A stretch of DNA of 36,038 nucleotides, taken from assembly GCA_024230435.1 (NCBI GenBank), contig JAAERL010000260.1, positions 1-36,038 of the forward strand, read 5' to 3'. The notes beneath the pieces are model-generated. The model ran no database searches and had not been told where the DNA came from. It saw nothing but the letters and a program-made list of their open reading frames with translations. Position numbers and translations under genes: made by a program. Numbering within the stretch: the stretch's first letter is position 1; every line of letters starts with the position of its first letter. The stretch comes from Desulfobacteraceae bacterium. GTDB lineage: Bacteria > Desulfobacterota > Desulfobacteria > Desulfobacterales > Desulfosarcinaceae. Positions 16,712 through 25,167 of this stretch are shown here, piece after piece.

Positions 16712-16908
16712 ATGCTTAAAATCATGGCCAACCCGTTAAGCACCGGGTTGGCCGGTATTTGTTGCACACCCAGGGCATTTCGAATAATGGCCAGAACAAC
16801 AGACAGTTTTATATATTATGTGACCATGATGGCCGCAAACGGCACAAGCCCTATAACTAAAAAGCCAAGAGCAAGGTAAAATGAATAAGCAAATGGAAAC
16901 TCACTCAT
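16686..16908 (-). pseudogene. Truncated duplicate of sctR 5' end
   Basis: The sequence repeats the first about 70 codons of sctR. It still begins MSEFPFA, but codon 31 is TAA where the intact gene has TCA, giving a 30-residue product, and the 3' part of the gene is missing. It lies between full sctQ and the partial sctQ, and is a relic of the tandem duplication. Confidence 0.9.
16726..16753. terminator. Perfect 10-bp GC-rich hairpin inside the sctR relic
   Basis: GGCCAACCCG (16726-16735), eight-base loop, CGGGTTGGCC (16744-16753). The matching stretch in intact sctR is not self-complementary in this way. On the minus strand it is followed by an ATGATTTT stretch rather than a clear T run, so it may slow or partly stop transcription between sctQ and the downstream genes. 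The hairpin is certain, the function is not. Confidence 0.4.
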
Positions 16909-18103
16909 TGCAAAAACCTTTTACCCTAACACCGATCATTCCGGATAAACGCACAATCTCACCGTTTCCTATCAACTTACCGTTGGCAATAATTTGTACC
17001 GGAGAGTTCTCAGGCCTATTCATATCGAAAACAAAACCCGGTTGAAGACTTTGCAATTTGGTCATGCTGATTTTTTTTTGGCCGATTTCAAAACGCAAAT
17101 CTATGGGAAGATCGGCTAAATCGAGGCCCGGCGGTTTGCTATCTTCATAGATTTCTTCCTGATCCGAATCCGGATTTTCAAAATCTGCATCAAAATTGTC
17201 GTTAGTTTGATAATCGGGCATATCTTCCATGATAACTCCTTTTCCATTTCCGTTATAGATGAATTGACCTTCGCGCCAAAAACCCTGTAGATAAAAATCC
17301 GGTCCTATTCGAATGCGGCAAGGGCCTTGCTCATTTTCAAACACGCACTGATCGGGCAAAATGACATCATTAAAGCCGATCCGGCCCAAATCGTTGTAAC
17401 TGATTCTGGCACGCCCGATTTCGATGCTCATATCCATTATCAGGTTTTTCCAAACCCGGTTTTGTCCGGCAGGCAATTCAGATACCCATTCATAAAGTAG
17501 TTGAAAAGCCTCCTGGTCCGGAACCAGGTAGCCTTTAGAGCACATGCGGCTTTGTGCATGCCGGATTTTAAAATCAATGCGCTGTCCCGGAGCTTGGCAG
17601 ACAGCGATATTTTCCAGATCTATTTTTTTAAGACGAACTCTTGAACCGCTTTGCTGTTCTATGCGTTGACACAAAACGTTCAAACGCGATTCAGCATAAA
17701 GGGCGCGAACTTGCTCGGGTAAAGATCCAAGTTGCCGTAAAGATTCCAAATCAAAAAATGTAAAATGTTCAAGACCGATTTGCAGTTCAGCTCCATCTAA
17801 TGACAGGCAAAACTGAACTTCGGGATTAATGCTATAACATTGATGTGTAAAAATCAGTTCATACGGCTGATCATCAAAATAAAAATCGCAGCGTTGTGTA
17901 CTCGTAAAGATGGTATTGAAAAAATCTCTGGCGTCTTGGCTGTAAATTGGCAAGCCCTGAATAAAAGACTCTTCCAAATTGCCGCTAACACCGGTATTGA
18001 TGTGTTTATCTTCTATATCGTCAGCACCTGCCCGGCTCGATTCTGATAAAAAGTGCGGAGAATTTCGGCGCTGTTGATGCGTTGAGTAATCTGGTTGTTG
18101 CAT
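16901..18103 (-). CDS. sctQ: T3SS cytoplasmic ring / sorting platform protein SctQ
   Basis: A full-length 400-residue YscQ/FliN-type protein. The N-terminal domain is variable. The region from about 225 to 285 fits the first SPOA domain, followed by an acidic linker (FDADFENPDSDQEEIYED) and the last SPOA domain (about 325-398, with DLRFEIGQKKISMTKLQSLQ and NGKLIGNGEIVRL). It forms the pods that load substrates onto the ATPase with SctK and SctL. An internal start at 17230 probably also makes a short SctQ-C, as known in Yersinia and Salmonella. The upstream ribosome binding site is weak. The 3' 470 bases or so are duplicated downstream. Confidence 0.93.
   Translation of the reverse strand: MQQPDYSTHQQRRNSPHFLSESSRAGADDIEDKHINTGVSGNLEESFIQGLPIYSQDARDFFNTIFTSTQRCDFYFDDQPYELIFTHQCYSINPEVQFCLSLDGAELQIGLEHFTFFDLESLRQLGSLPEQVRALYAESRLNVLCQRIEQQSGSRVRLKKIDLENIAVCQAPGQRIDFKIRHAQSRMCSKGYLVPDQEAFQLLYEWVSELPAGQNRVWKNLIMDMSIEIGRARISYNDLGRIGFNDVILPDQCVFENEQGPCRIRIGPDFYLQGFWREGQFIYNGNGKGVIMEDMPDYQTNDNFDADFENPDSDQEEIYEDSKPPGLDLADLPIDLRFEIGQKKISMTKLQSLQPGFVFDMNRPENSPVQIIANGKLIGNGEIVRLSGMIGVRVKGFCNE
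17228..17243 (-). promoter_or_regulatory. Internal ribosome binding site and ATG for SctQ-C
   Basis: The coding sequence contains AAAAGGAG five bases before an in-frame ATG (17230), far better than the site before the annotated start. Translation from here would give a 109-residue protein holding the acidic linker and last SPOA domain. Internal initiation of this kind is established for SctQ in other T3SS. Confidence 0.7.
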
Positions 18104-18139
18104 ACTCTAACCTAACTATGAAGGTGAATTAAAAAAACT

Positions 18140-18234
18140 AAACAATATTGTTTGTCTTCTGGCCCGTTAAGCTGCTTTATGTAACAAGTGCGAATACGCG
18201 TAAAGCGTGCAACCTGTTACGCGCCTTGCTTAAC
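18140..18234. repeat. Palindrome plus long three-tier hairpin between sctP and sctQ
   Basis: A perfect 14-base palindrome AAACAATATTGTTT (18140-18153) precedes a nested hairpin. Its outer stem is GTTAAGC/GCTTAAC (18166-18172, 18228-18234), middle stem GTAACA/TGTTAC (18181-18186, 18215-18220), tip ACGC-GTAAA-GCGT (18196-18208). The loop GTAAA and flanks (TGCGAATACG, GCCTTG) match the centre of the three palindromic elements, but the stem bases differ while pairing is kept. Together these fill the 18104-18282 gap between the two genes. Confidence 0.7.
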
Positions 18235-18282
18235 AAACCCGAATCCGGCGCAATCTTCGTCCATTTTATTAAATTCGCATTC

Positions 18283-19665
18283 CTAAGAAAATTCATTCAC
18301 CCCGGTTATGCCGCTTATTTCTCCGGGAGACATTTGGATGCTGATTTGAATATCCGAAAAGCCGGCATCATCACGCCCAATTCCAAGCTGTTCCTGGAGC
18401 AGCTTTTTGAGTTCATTTTCGCCTTCCAAAAGCTTTTTATGGGATTGGGATGACATGGTATAAAAACTAATACATAATTTTTTATCTTTTTCCAGAAGGC
18501 GTAACTCCGTATCAGGTAAAACCTCCCGCTTGATACGAATGCGCAGCTCTTTGTCGAGAAGACTCGAGGTCCCGGCCAATACTATACTTTCCGCGATATG
18601 CGCTACCTGAAATGCATTCGGACCTGCTACAGCACTATTATGGACTGTTCTTTCAAAAAAATTCATAAAATTAAACATGTCTGGATTCGATCTGTCCTGG
18701 TTGAACTGATCGGCCCCACCCTCGAACGAATCGGCGATTTGAGGTTCTTTTGAAAATTCATTTGCTTGGGCACTGTCATTTATTTCTCCGGCAGGTCCTC
18801 GGATACTGATCTGAAGATCTTTGAATCGCGCATCTTCGTATCCGATCCCAAGCCGTTCTTTGATCAAGCTTTCAAGATTGCTTAGGTTTTTCAAAAGCTG
18901 TTCATGGGATCGGGGTGATGTGGCCGAAAAGGTAATGAACAATTCTTTATCTTTTTCGATCAGGTTCACTTGCGTATCAGGCAAAACTTCCCGATTAATT
19001 CGAATGCTCAATTCTTTGTCGAGAGGATTTAAAGACCCGGCCACTACTATACTTTCCGCGATATGCGCTACCTGAAATTCATTCGGGCCTGTTACAGCAC
19101 CATTATGAACTGCTTCTTCAAAAGAATCCATAAAATTAAACATGTCCGGATTCGAGCTGTCCTGGTTGGGCAGATCAGCCGCATCATATAGCAAATCGGT
19201 GATTTCATGCTCTTGCTCTTCCGGCTTTTCAACAAAAGAATGATCTTTAACCAATGGGCCGTGCCCAAGTAACGTGCAGGGTTCTTCGCCTTGCTGTTCT
19301 TGTGAAAAGAATTTTTTTGGCCAAAATTGATCGCTGTTAAAAGCACCCGGTTCGAAAATATTGTTTGAAGACTCGTTGTTGTCTTCTTCAATGCTTTGGT
19401 CACCTTGGGTATCGTCACCAGCATTAATTTCGTCTTTTGTTTTTTTTGTCTCAGCCCGCAGCATTCCCGTCAGGATGCGTGATGGACTTGGTTGACGCTG
19501 AACCTGGTGCAAATTTTTTCCATGACCATGTCTCGGACTTTGGGCGCGGTTCAAAATGGTCTCAAACAATTTGGAGTTATTTGGAGTTTCTTTTGCGTCT
19601 GGCGTCTTATTATTCTGATTTTTCACAGTGGCTGCATTTGTATTGTCAGGATTTACCGGTATCAT
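18283..19665 (-). CDS. sctP: T3SS needle-length / substrate-switch protein SctP with duplicated C-terminal domain
   Basis: Assigned by position (between sctO and sctQ) and by layout: a polar, low-complexity N-terminal part (1-160) and C-terminal folded units typical of YscP/FliK-like rulers. A 155-residue unit occurs twice in tandem (about 165-318 and 320-460). Shared landmarks are SNPDMFNFM, FQVAHIAESIV, LDKEL.IRI.REVLPDT and the weaker C-terminal EQLGIG / ERLGIG stretch. The second half of each repeat resembles the T3S4 domain that contacts SctU. A normal SctP has one such domain. GGAG seven bases upstream supports the ATG. The assignment rests on context more than on motif. Confidence 0.8.
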   Translation of the reverse strand: MIPVNPDNTNAATVKNQNNKTPDAKETPNNSKLFETILNRAQSPRHGHGKNLHQVQRQPSPSRILTGMLRAETKKTKDEINAGDDTQGDQSIEEDNNESSNNIFEPGAFNSDQFWPKKFFSQEQQGEEPCTLLGHGPLVKDHSFVEKPEEQEHEITDLLYDAADLPNQDSSNPDMFNFMDSFEEAVHNGAVTGPNEFQVAHIAESIVVAGSLNPLDKELSIRINREVLPDTQVNLIEKDKELFITFSATSPRSHEQLLKNLSNLESLIKERLGIGYEDARFKDLQISIRGPAGEINDSAQANEFSKEPQIADSFEGGADQFNQDRSNPDMFNFMNFFERTVHNSAVAGPNAFQVAHIAESIVLAGTSSLLDKELRIRIKREVLPDTELRLLEKDKKLCISFYTMSSQSHKKLLEGENELKKLLQEQLGIGRDDAGFSDIQISIQMSPGEISGITGVNEFS

Positions 19666-19681
19666 GTTCAGCTCCAGAAAT

Positions 19682-20152
19682 TCATATGTTGATATTATTT
19701 TTACGCCCTACTACAATTTCCTCGACTTGATTTTCTAGTTTGCGCTCTTCTTGCTTCAACTCTTGTTCTTTTAAATGATCATGTATTTCCTCGATTTTCG
19801 TTCTGTTTTTAACACAATGAAAATAATGAATTTTTGACTCAGTTTTAGCTTTTTCCGCTTTAACGCGTTTAGTTTCGGCTTCTGTGACCTTGTCTTTTAT
19901 TTCTCCTTCTTTTTGACGCAGATTTGAAATTTTATGCTGAAACAAGCTAATCTCTTTTAAAGGAACAAGTTTTTCTTTTAACTCATGAAATATGGATTCT
20001 TCTTTTTTTTTTCGCCATTCTCGAAATTCCCGCAGCTCGTTGCGGCGTTTTTTTTTTTCTTGCTCGGCCTCGGCCAATAGGCGTTTTTTTTTTGACAAAT
20101 CTTTTTCAGCGTTGTTTTCGCGGTGTTTTCTTATTTTAACTATTAAATCCAT
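19682..20152 (-). CDS. sctO: T3SS stalk protein SctO
   Basis: A 156-residue, highly charged, almost entirely coiled-coil protein (long runs of K, E, R with heptad hydrophobics from residue 10 to 145). It lies directly after the ATPase gene (6-base gap) and before sctP, the standard place of YscO/FliJ. SctO forms the central stalk between the ATPase hexamer and SctV. Sequence conservation in this family is poor, so the call is from shape, length and position. Confidence 0.85.
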   Translation of the reverse strand: MDLIVKIRKHRENNAEKDLSKKKRLLAEAEQEKKKRRNELREFREWRKKKEESIFHELKEKLVPLKEISLFQHKISNLRQKEGEIKDKVTEAETKRVKAEKAKTESKIHYFHCVKNRTKIEEIHDHLKEQELKQEERKLENQVEEIVVGRKNNINI

Positions 20153-20158
20153 CGGTCG

Positions 20159-21472
20159 TTAACCGGCAAGTTCGGCCAATTGCTCAACGGTTTGATTTAG
20201 CTCGGTTTTGTCTATGTCAGACTGGCGTAAAAAGTCGTTTATTTGATCCATTTTAGATATGGCTTCATCGGCCAGCGGATCACTGCCTTTTTTGTATTCT
20301 CCAATTCGGACAAGTAGTTCGACATTTTTATATGCAGACAACAATGACCTTAGTTTATAAGCGCATTGTTGATGACTCCTGTCAGTAATGCTGCTCATGA
20401 CACGGCTAAGACTTGGCAAAACGTCAATAGCGGGGTAGTGGCCGCTGTCGGCAAGTTTTTGGGATAAAACGATATGCCCGTCCAATAAAGATTTTGTCTC
20501 TTCGGCAATAGGCTCGCTCATGTCATCGCCCTCTACCAGAATCGTGTAAAATGCAGTGATAGATCCTTTATCCGAGGTGCCCGCTCTTTCCAGCAAAAGG
20601 GGCAGGCTTGAGAAAACCGATGGTGGAAAACCCCGGCGTGTGGGAGGTTCGCCCGCAGCGAGACCAATTTCCCTTAATGCTCGCGAGTAACGGGTAAGCG
20701 AGTCCATCAGCAAAAGGACATTCAAACCCTGGTCTCTGAAATATTCGGCGATAGCCGTTGCCGTATAGGCTGCTTTAAGTCTTTCCATGGCGGGCCGGTC
20801 GGAGGTCGAAACCACCAGTACGCTTTTTTGCAAGCCTTCACCTAAGCTGTACTGGATAAATTCGCGAACTTCGCGGCCACGTTCGCCAATGAGCCCGATT
20901 ACTGTTACATCGGCATTGGAACCGTTGGCAAGCATTCCCAGCAAGGTGCTCTTACCTACGCCGGGTCCGGCGTAAACGCCGATACGTTGGCCCCGGCCGC
21001 AGGTCAAAAGGCCGTCGATGGCCCGTAACCCGGTTTCAAAGGCGCTATCGATAATGGAACGCTGCAAGGGAGCCGGTGGTACGCCATAAATAGGGTAATG
21101 GGTTTGTTCTTCTAAAGGAAGCCCATCAATAGGTTTAGCCATGGCATCGAGCACCCTGCCTAAAAGTTTTTGCCCGACAGAAATTTGCAAGACTTTACCC
21201 GTGGCGATGACCTGTGTGGAGGCCGACAATCCCTGCATGTCTCCAAGAGGAGTCAAAACCGCTGTTTTTCTGAAAAAACCTACCACTTCGGCTAAAAGTT
21301 CGTCATCAGACCAGGCTTCTTTGAGTATGCACAGTTCGCCAACTCTGACACCGGGCACCGTGGCTTTGATTACAGTTCCTAGAACCTCTTCGACACGCCC
21401 TTTTTGGTGAACCGGATTCAAGCCCTCCAGGGATTGTTCCAATATTTGCGTAACCCTATCTAATTGATTCAT
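20159..21472 (-). CDS. sctN: T3SS ATPase SctN
   Basis: A 437-residue F1-beta-like hexameric ATPase that detaches chaperones and unfolds substrates at the base of the injectisome. Walker A GPGVGKST is at 169-176, followed by [13 protein letters not shown] and the Walker B region [27 protein letters not shown] chose ATG 21472 (MNQLDRV) because GAGG lies about seven bases upstream. An ATG four codons earlier has no ribosome binding site. It overlaps the end of sctL. Confidence 0.97.
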   Translation of the reverse strand: MNQLDRVTQILEQSLEGLNPVHQKGRVEEVLGTVIKATVPGVRVGELCILKEAWSDDELLAEVVGFFRKTAVLTPLGDMQGLSASTQVIATGKVLQISVGQKLLGRVLDAMAKPIDGLPLEEQTHYPIYGVPPAPLQRSIIDSAFETGLRAIDGLLTCGRGQRIGVYAGPGVGKSTLLGMLANGSNADVTVIGLIGERGREVREFIQYSLGEGLQKSVLVVSTSDRPAMERLKAAYTATAIAEYFRDQGLNVLLLMDSLTRYSRALREIGLAAGEPPTRRGFPPSVFSSLPLLLERAGTSDKGSITAFYTILVEGDDMSEPIAEETKSLLDGHIVLSQKLADSGHYPAIDVLPSLSRVMSSITDRSHQQCAYKLRSLLSAYKNVELLVRIGEYKKGSDPLADEAISKMDQINDFLRQSDIDKTELNQTVEQLAELAG

Positions 21473-22115
21473 GCTTCGCCTCATGGGTTTGTTGGCGGTT
21501 TTGTTTCAGAGCGTCTTTAAAGGCTTTTTCAATCGATTCGAGCTGGACGTTAAGGCTGCCGTCCACATAACCGGCTTCGCTTTCCAGAATGCAGCCGTCA
21601 ACGGTCATCCTTGGTTCAGGTGAAACCTCGATCAGGTTTACATTTGGAAAATCGTTGTTGAGCTGTTTGAGCCTTTCATTTACAGTGTCTGCGTGACAAG
21701 GGTGTACTTTGATGTTCACCTGGGGTTCATTTCGAACCGTTTCCAGAGACTTGCTTACCATTTTCCGGACCAGCTCGTGATCATCCATTTCTCCTAAAAT
21801 GGTATTAAGCATAAGCATAGCTAGTTTTACCATCTTGTTTTCCATTTGCCCGTAATAAGAAGCGGTACTGGCAACGGTTTGCGCTACCTTGCCGGACATT
21901 TGCTCCGAGGCCTTATCAAGGCCGTCCTGATAGCCTCGTTTTGCCTCCTGCTCATATTTGAGTTTGGCGTCAGCTATGATTTGTTCAGCTTTTTTATGCG
22001 CCTCGGCAATAATCTGTTCTGCATCGAGCAGTTGATTGTACTCTGCGGGCTTTATTATTTTTTTTCCCGGACGGAAGTCCGGGATTGTTTTTTGCTTTAA
22101 ATAAATTGCTTCCAT
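21456..22115 (-). CDS. sctL: T3SS stator protein SctL
   Basis: A 219-residue YscL/FliH-like protein with an N-terminal helix-rich stretch (residues 30-75, [20 protein letters not shown]), and a C-terminal domain carrying [17 protein letters not shown] and [28 protein letters not shown], the usual end of this family. It links SctQ to the ATPase. Overlaps with sctK upstream and sctN downstream indicate coupled translation. Confidence 0.94.
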   Translation of the reverse strand: MEAIYLKQKTIPDFRPGKKIIKPAEYNQLLDAEQIIAEAHKKAEQIIADAKLKYEQEAKRGYQDGLDKASEQMSGKVAQTVASTASYYGQMENKMVKLAMLMLNTILGEMDDHELVRKMVSKSLETVRNEPQVNIKVHPCHADTVNERLKQLNNDFPNVNLIEVSPEPRMTVDGCILESEAGYVDGSLNVQLESIEKAFKDALKQNRQQTHEAKHESIR

Positions 22116-22786
22116 TGCGGCTCAATCTCGTAAAGTAAAATTTTTTTTACCAACAGCCATGCCCGGTTCTGATCTTTAGGGCCAACGGCTATACCGGATT
22201 TCAGGCTGTAACGTTGATGCAATTTTAGTTCGGTTCTTTTGATTAAGGCATCAGGCTGACTCACTAAACAAGCTGAAAGGCATCTGAGTCCTCTGTCCAT
22301 AATTTGCTTACTGGTGATCGATTCAATCAATAGCGGTTCGTTAAAAGAAAAAGATGAACCATCTGCCAAAAATTGGGCTTTGCGCATTGCAAATTGATAA
22401 CCGGCAGCGCCGATACTTAGTTTGATACGGTCCAGGATTTTGCGTGATATTACATGGGAAATCGTTTTTGCATTTATGGTGATACCGGCATAGAAAACGA
22501 GCCGTTGCAGTTTATCCGCAGGCAAAAGAGCCAAGCGGCGTACAGGTGATTCAAAATCATAAATGTAGTTGCCGGCTAAATTAAAATGAGACAGCAAAAA
22601 AACAGATAAGCGCCGTTCAAGGCGTTTTGCGTCCTTAATGCCCGTGTAGATCTCTTCGGGGATGCCTGTTTGCGCCAAGCGTGATGGATGAATATAACGG
22701 CATATCATCCGGTTAAATTCATCAACAGCGCGAAACAATGATTGCGTTGAAGAAGATAAAAACTGATCTTGAAAAGTTGCGTTCAT
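22097..22786 (-). CDS. sctK: T3SS sorting platform protein SctK
   Basis: A 229-residue protein in the usual place between sctJ and sctL. Segments such as VRRLALLPADKLQRLVFYAG and the helical middle resemble YscK/HrpD. SctK connects the inner-membrane ring protein SctD to the SctQ pods. Family conservation is weak, but location and the leucine-rich signature agree. It overlaps sctL by 19 bases. Confidence 0.85.
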   Translation of the reverse strand: MNATFQDQFLSSSTQSLFRAVDEFNRMICRYIHPSRLAQTGIPEEIYTGIKDAKRLERRLSVFLLSHFNLAGNYIYDFESPVRRLALLPADKLQRLVFYAGITINAKTISHVISRKILDRIKLSIGAAGYQFAMRKAQFLADGSSFSFNEPLLIESITSKQIMDRGLRCLSACLVSQPDALIKRTELKLHQRYSLKSGIAVGPKDQNRAWLLVKKILLYEIEPQWKQFI

Positions 22787-22807
22787 TAGACATTACATTC
22801 CGTACTT

Positions 22808-23632
22808 TTAATTTTGATCTTCATCTTCTGGCGCCATGTCCTTTGCAGGACGAGGTTTGCGTCCTTTTAAAAAATAAATTCCAACAGTTGCAAAAACCAG
22901 AAACAGACCAACGGCTCCTTTGAAAAACTTACTTTGTGTTATCTGTGCAGTTGAATTTGAACCTGCTGAAACTTGCTTAATATCAAGTTGTACCGGAGGC
23001 GTTTTGGCATTAGCCGGAAAAAGCACGATAGTGACCTTATCGTAAGTCAACCCTTCGATGCTGTTTACAACCAACTCTTTTATTTGAGGAATACGGGCGC
23101 TGATATCAGCCTGCTGCTGATGACGGATGAAGACCGATGCAGAGGAAGGCTGCAGGACTTCATTGTAAGTGTTTGGATTGTTTTCCGGCAACACCACATG
23201 CACACGGGCATTAAGGATACCGTCAATATAACTCAATGTTAGCGATAATTCCTGGCTCAGCGCATAGATAAAGCGTATGCGGTCTTCTAAGGGAGAGGTG
23301 ACAAGCCCTTGTTTTTTGAAAATGCCACCGATATTGTCATATTGGTCCTTAGGGTATCCATGATCCTTTAAAAGCGTAACCGCTTTAGAAAATTTTTTTT
23401 CAGAAGTGCGTACCGTCCAGGTTCCTTCCTTGCCCGCAACACGATCGCTGTTAATGCCGGCATCGAGCAAGATCGATAGCATCTCGTTTGCTTCTTTTTC
23501 TGAAATTTCAGAATATAATTCAGTTTTGCACCCCGTGCAGATCAGTAGGATCAAAAATGGTATCCATGTTAGCTTTTTTTTTCCGGAACTTGTCACCGGA
23601 TTATTTTTTTTAAAAGTGCTTGCAACCATCAT
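22808..23632 (-). CDS. sctJ: T3SS inner-membrane ring lipoprotein SctJ
   Basis: A YscJ/PrgK-type protein: lipobox LLICTGC (lipidated Cys at residue 35 from this start), two ring-building domains (EISEKEANEMLSILLDAGI; SLTLSYIDGILNARVHVVLP), and a C-terminal membrane helix (FKGAVGLFLVFATVGIYF) with a basic tail. The ATG at 23632 is preferred; the frame could extend to a TTG at 23680, but that would put 50 residues before the lipidated Cys. The next ATG (23629) is equally possible. Confidence 0.95.
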   Translation of the reverse strand: MMVASTFKKNNPVTSSGKKKLTWIPFLILLICTGCKTELYSEISEKEANEMLSILLDAGINSDRVAGKEGTWTVRTSEKKFSKAVTLLKDHGYPKDQYDNIGGIFKKQGLVTSPLEDRIRFIYALSQELSLTLSYIDGILNARVHVVLPENNPNTYNEVLQPSSASVFIRHQQQADISARIPQIKELVVNSIEGLTYDKVTIVLFPANAKTPPVQLDIKQVSAGSNSTAQITQSKFFKGAVGLFLVFATVGIYFLKGRKPRPAKDMAPEDEDQN

Positions 23633-23680
23633 TTGTGTTCCGTAAAAAATGTAATTCTGCCTTTGCAAGTAATTTTGCAA

Positions 23681-24097
23681 TTATTGTGGCTTGTAAAGCA
23701 ATTGAATTCCCTTGCTCGTTTTTTCAGCGAATTTGGATACGCATGAAGCAGTAGTCGCATAAGACATCATTTTTATATTGAACCTTGCTGTATCAAGCAA
23801 GGAAAATTTATCCCCGTCTACTTCCGAAACACCATCAATCAGGGATTTGATCTGTTTTTTCATGTGTGTTCGCACATTTTCTATGCCGTTTAATACAGCG
23901 TCTCCCATGCTCGGATCCTTGATGTTCTGATTTAGCATAACCCGGTTGTCAATAAGGGTATACGAATCGATTCCCATGGCCTTCTCAAAACGAATACCAT
24001 CCTGCGCTTCGGGTTGCAGTTGAGGCTGGATACCTGGCTGCTGCAAGGCGGTTTTTTGTATTGGAATTAACACTGCACTTGATATGGCTCCGGTCAT
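23681..24097 (-). CDS. sctI: T3SS inner rod protein SctI
   Basis: A 138-residue YscI/PrgJ-like protein just upstream of sctJ. The C-terminal helix (LLDTARFNIKMMSYATTASC then VSKFAEKTSKGIQLL) has the pattern of inner-rod proteins, which polymerise below the needle. A strong GGAGG sits seven bases before the ATG. Confidence 0.88.
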   Translation of the reverse strand: MTGAISSAVLIPIQKTALQQPGIQPQLQPEAQDGIRFEKAMGIDSYTLIDNRVMLNQNIKDPSMGDAVLNGIENVRTHMKKQIKSLIDGVSEVDGDKFSLLDTARFNIKMMSYATTASCVSKFAEKTSKGIQLLYKPQ

Positions 24098-24186
24098 TGT
24101 TTTGCCTCCATTTTAATTATACATAATTTAATATAGCTTAATAACGGTTGTTGAGCGTTGAAAAAAGATTTAAGCATTACTTTTTT

Positions 24187-24505
24187 AATCTGCATACTCA
24201 TTATATTGACGAATACCAAAAGAGCCGCCATTATTGCTGCTGCTATCAGCATTTAATGAAATATTGCCGCTTTCATCGCTGTTTCCCCCATATCTTGAAC
24301 TGCACATTTTGTTTTATTGGAGTTTGACGTGTTCCCTTCTTCAGAAGCTGATTATAAGCCTGCATCTTCATCTGCATATATGCTGGTAAATACGCTGTAT
24401 TCGTTTTCCTATTTAGCATATACTTCTCCGAACTCATTTGACTCACTGAATATTCACAAATTGTTTTTCGCACTTGAGCTGATTATGGATTTCAATATAT
24501 GACAT
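24187..24505 (-). pseudogene. Probable decayed small gene between YscG-like gene and sctI
   Basis: An ATG at 24505 has a good ribosome binding site (AAGGA, eight to nine bases upstream), but its frame (MSYIEIHNQLK) stops after 20 codons. Downstream, protein-like stretches continue in other frames: one with SESNEFGEVYAK, ENEYSVFTSIYADEDAG and SASEEGNTSNSNK broken by two stops, then GNSDESGNISLNADSSSNNG to a stop at 24187. The acidic, Ser/Asn-rich composition resembles the neighbouring secreted-type proteins. The simplest reading is a gene broken by frameshifts, at the place of yscH in Yersinia. Nothing else is seen in the 24098-24609 gap. Confidence 0.45.
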
Positions 24506-24609
24506 TAAATTATTCCTTTTTTTTAAAATAGCAAAACGAGTTTTGAATGACTTAATCGATTACCGCTTTGCGTTATTAACCCGGCAAAATTATCACAAGC
24601 TTCGAAGCC

Positions 24610-25134
24610 TCATGAACCCATACCAGACGTAAGTTTATTATTTTGGAAATTTGTGTTTTTAATTGCCGGTTTAATAGAAGCTGTCGGCGATTGATTGTTT
24701 TTCTTGCGTGATTTTTCGTCAGGTTGTATGAGAAACTCTGCAAGGGGCGTATAGGTATCGTCCGCACCTGGAGTTTTTTTGGCAATAACGTCTTGAAGAA
24801 TTTTTTTTGACTCATTTTGATTGTTTGCAAGCATAAGCGATAGTCCGAGAAAAGTTTTTGAAAAACCGCTATCAGTATTAAGCGGAAGCGCCTGTTCTTT
24901 GATAATCTTAATAGATTTTTCGAAATCACCTGCCATCATTGCGACCATGGATAAACCTATGACAGGGCCTTCATGATTAGGAAGAGCTACGCATACTCCA
25001 TTAAAAATATCTTCTGCGATTCTAAGAGCGCCTTCAGTTCCGGCCAAAAATCCCAGATCCATCAGCGTTCCAATCATATCCGCACTGACATCAATTTCAG
25101 TTGGCTGGGTGCTTTTAATTTTAAATACACTCAA
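24610..25134 (-). CDS. YscG-like TPR chaperone for the needle subunit
   Basis: A 174-residue protein with a TPR-like helical region (about 15-115: DLGFLAGTEGALRIAEDIFN, MAGDFEKSIKIIKEQAL) and a disordered polar tail. Small TPR proteins of this kind (YscG/PscG, SsaH, HrpB1-like) hold the needle subunit as a monomer, together with a YscE-type partner. The partner candidate is encoded at 26397. It probably starts at TTG with an excellent GAGGAG seven bases upstream. Confidence 0.75.
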   Translation of the reverse strand: MSVFKIKSTQPTEIDVSADMIGTLMDLGFLAGTEGALRIAEDIFNGVCVALPNHEGPVIGLSMVAMMAGDFEKSIKIIKEQALPLNTDSGFSKTFLGLSLMLANNQNESKKILQDVIAKKTPGADDTYTPLAEFLIQPDEKSRKKNNQSPTASIKPAIKNTNFQNNKLTSGMGS

Positions 25135-25167
25135 TTTCTTTCTCCTCGTTTAAATTTCACTAGTTTC

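Larger units (their letters stand above)
16002..17369 (-). repeat. 684-bp tandem duplication covering sctQ 3' end and sctR 5' end
   Basis: The segments 16002-16685 and 16686-17369 align end to end with a constant offset of 684 bases. Landmarks are the sctQ stop codons (16217 and 16901) and the run CAGGGGCCAT (16011 and 16695). Copies differ by scattered substitutions, so the event is not recent. The junction near 16685 joins sctQ codons to an out-of-frame stretch of sctR. Confidence 0.92.

Noticed and set aside
18160-18240. Integron attC-like site (GTTAAGC...GCTTAAC arms)
   Set aside because: attC sites have the AAC-type box first and the GTT-type box last; here the order is reversed, and no cassette array or integrase is present.
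24273-24473. 66-codon open frame as a gene
   Set aside because: Starts at GTG without a ribosome binding site and its composition (many Met, Gln) looks like an out-of-frame reading of the decayed gene.
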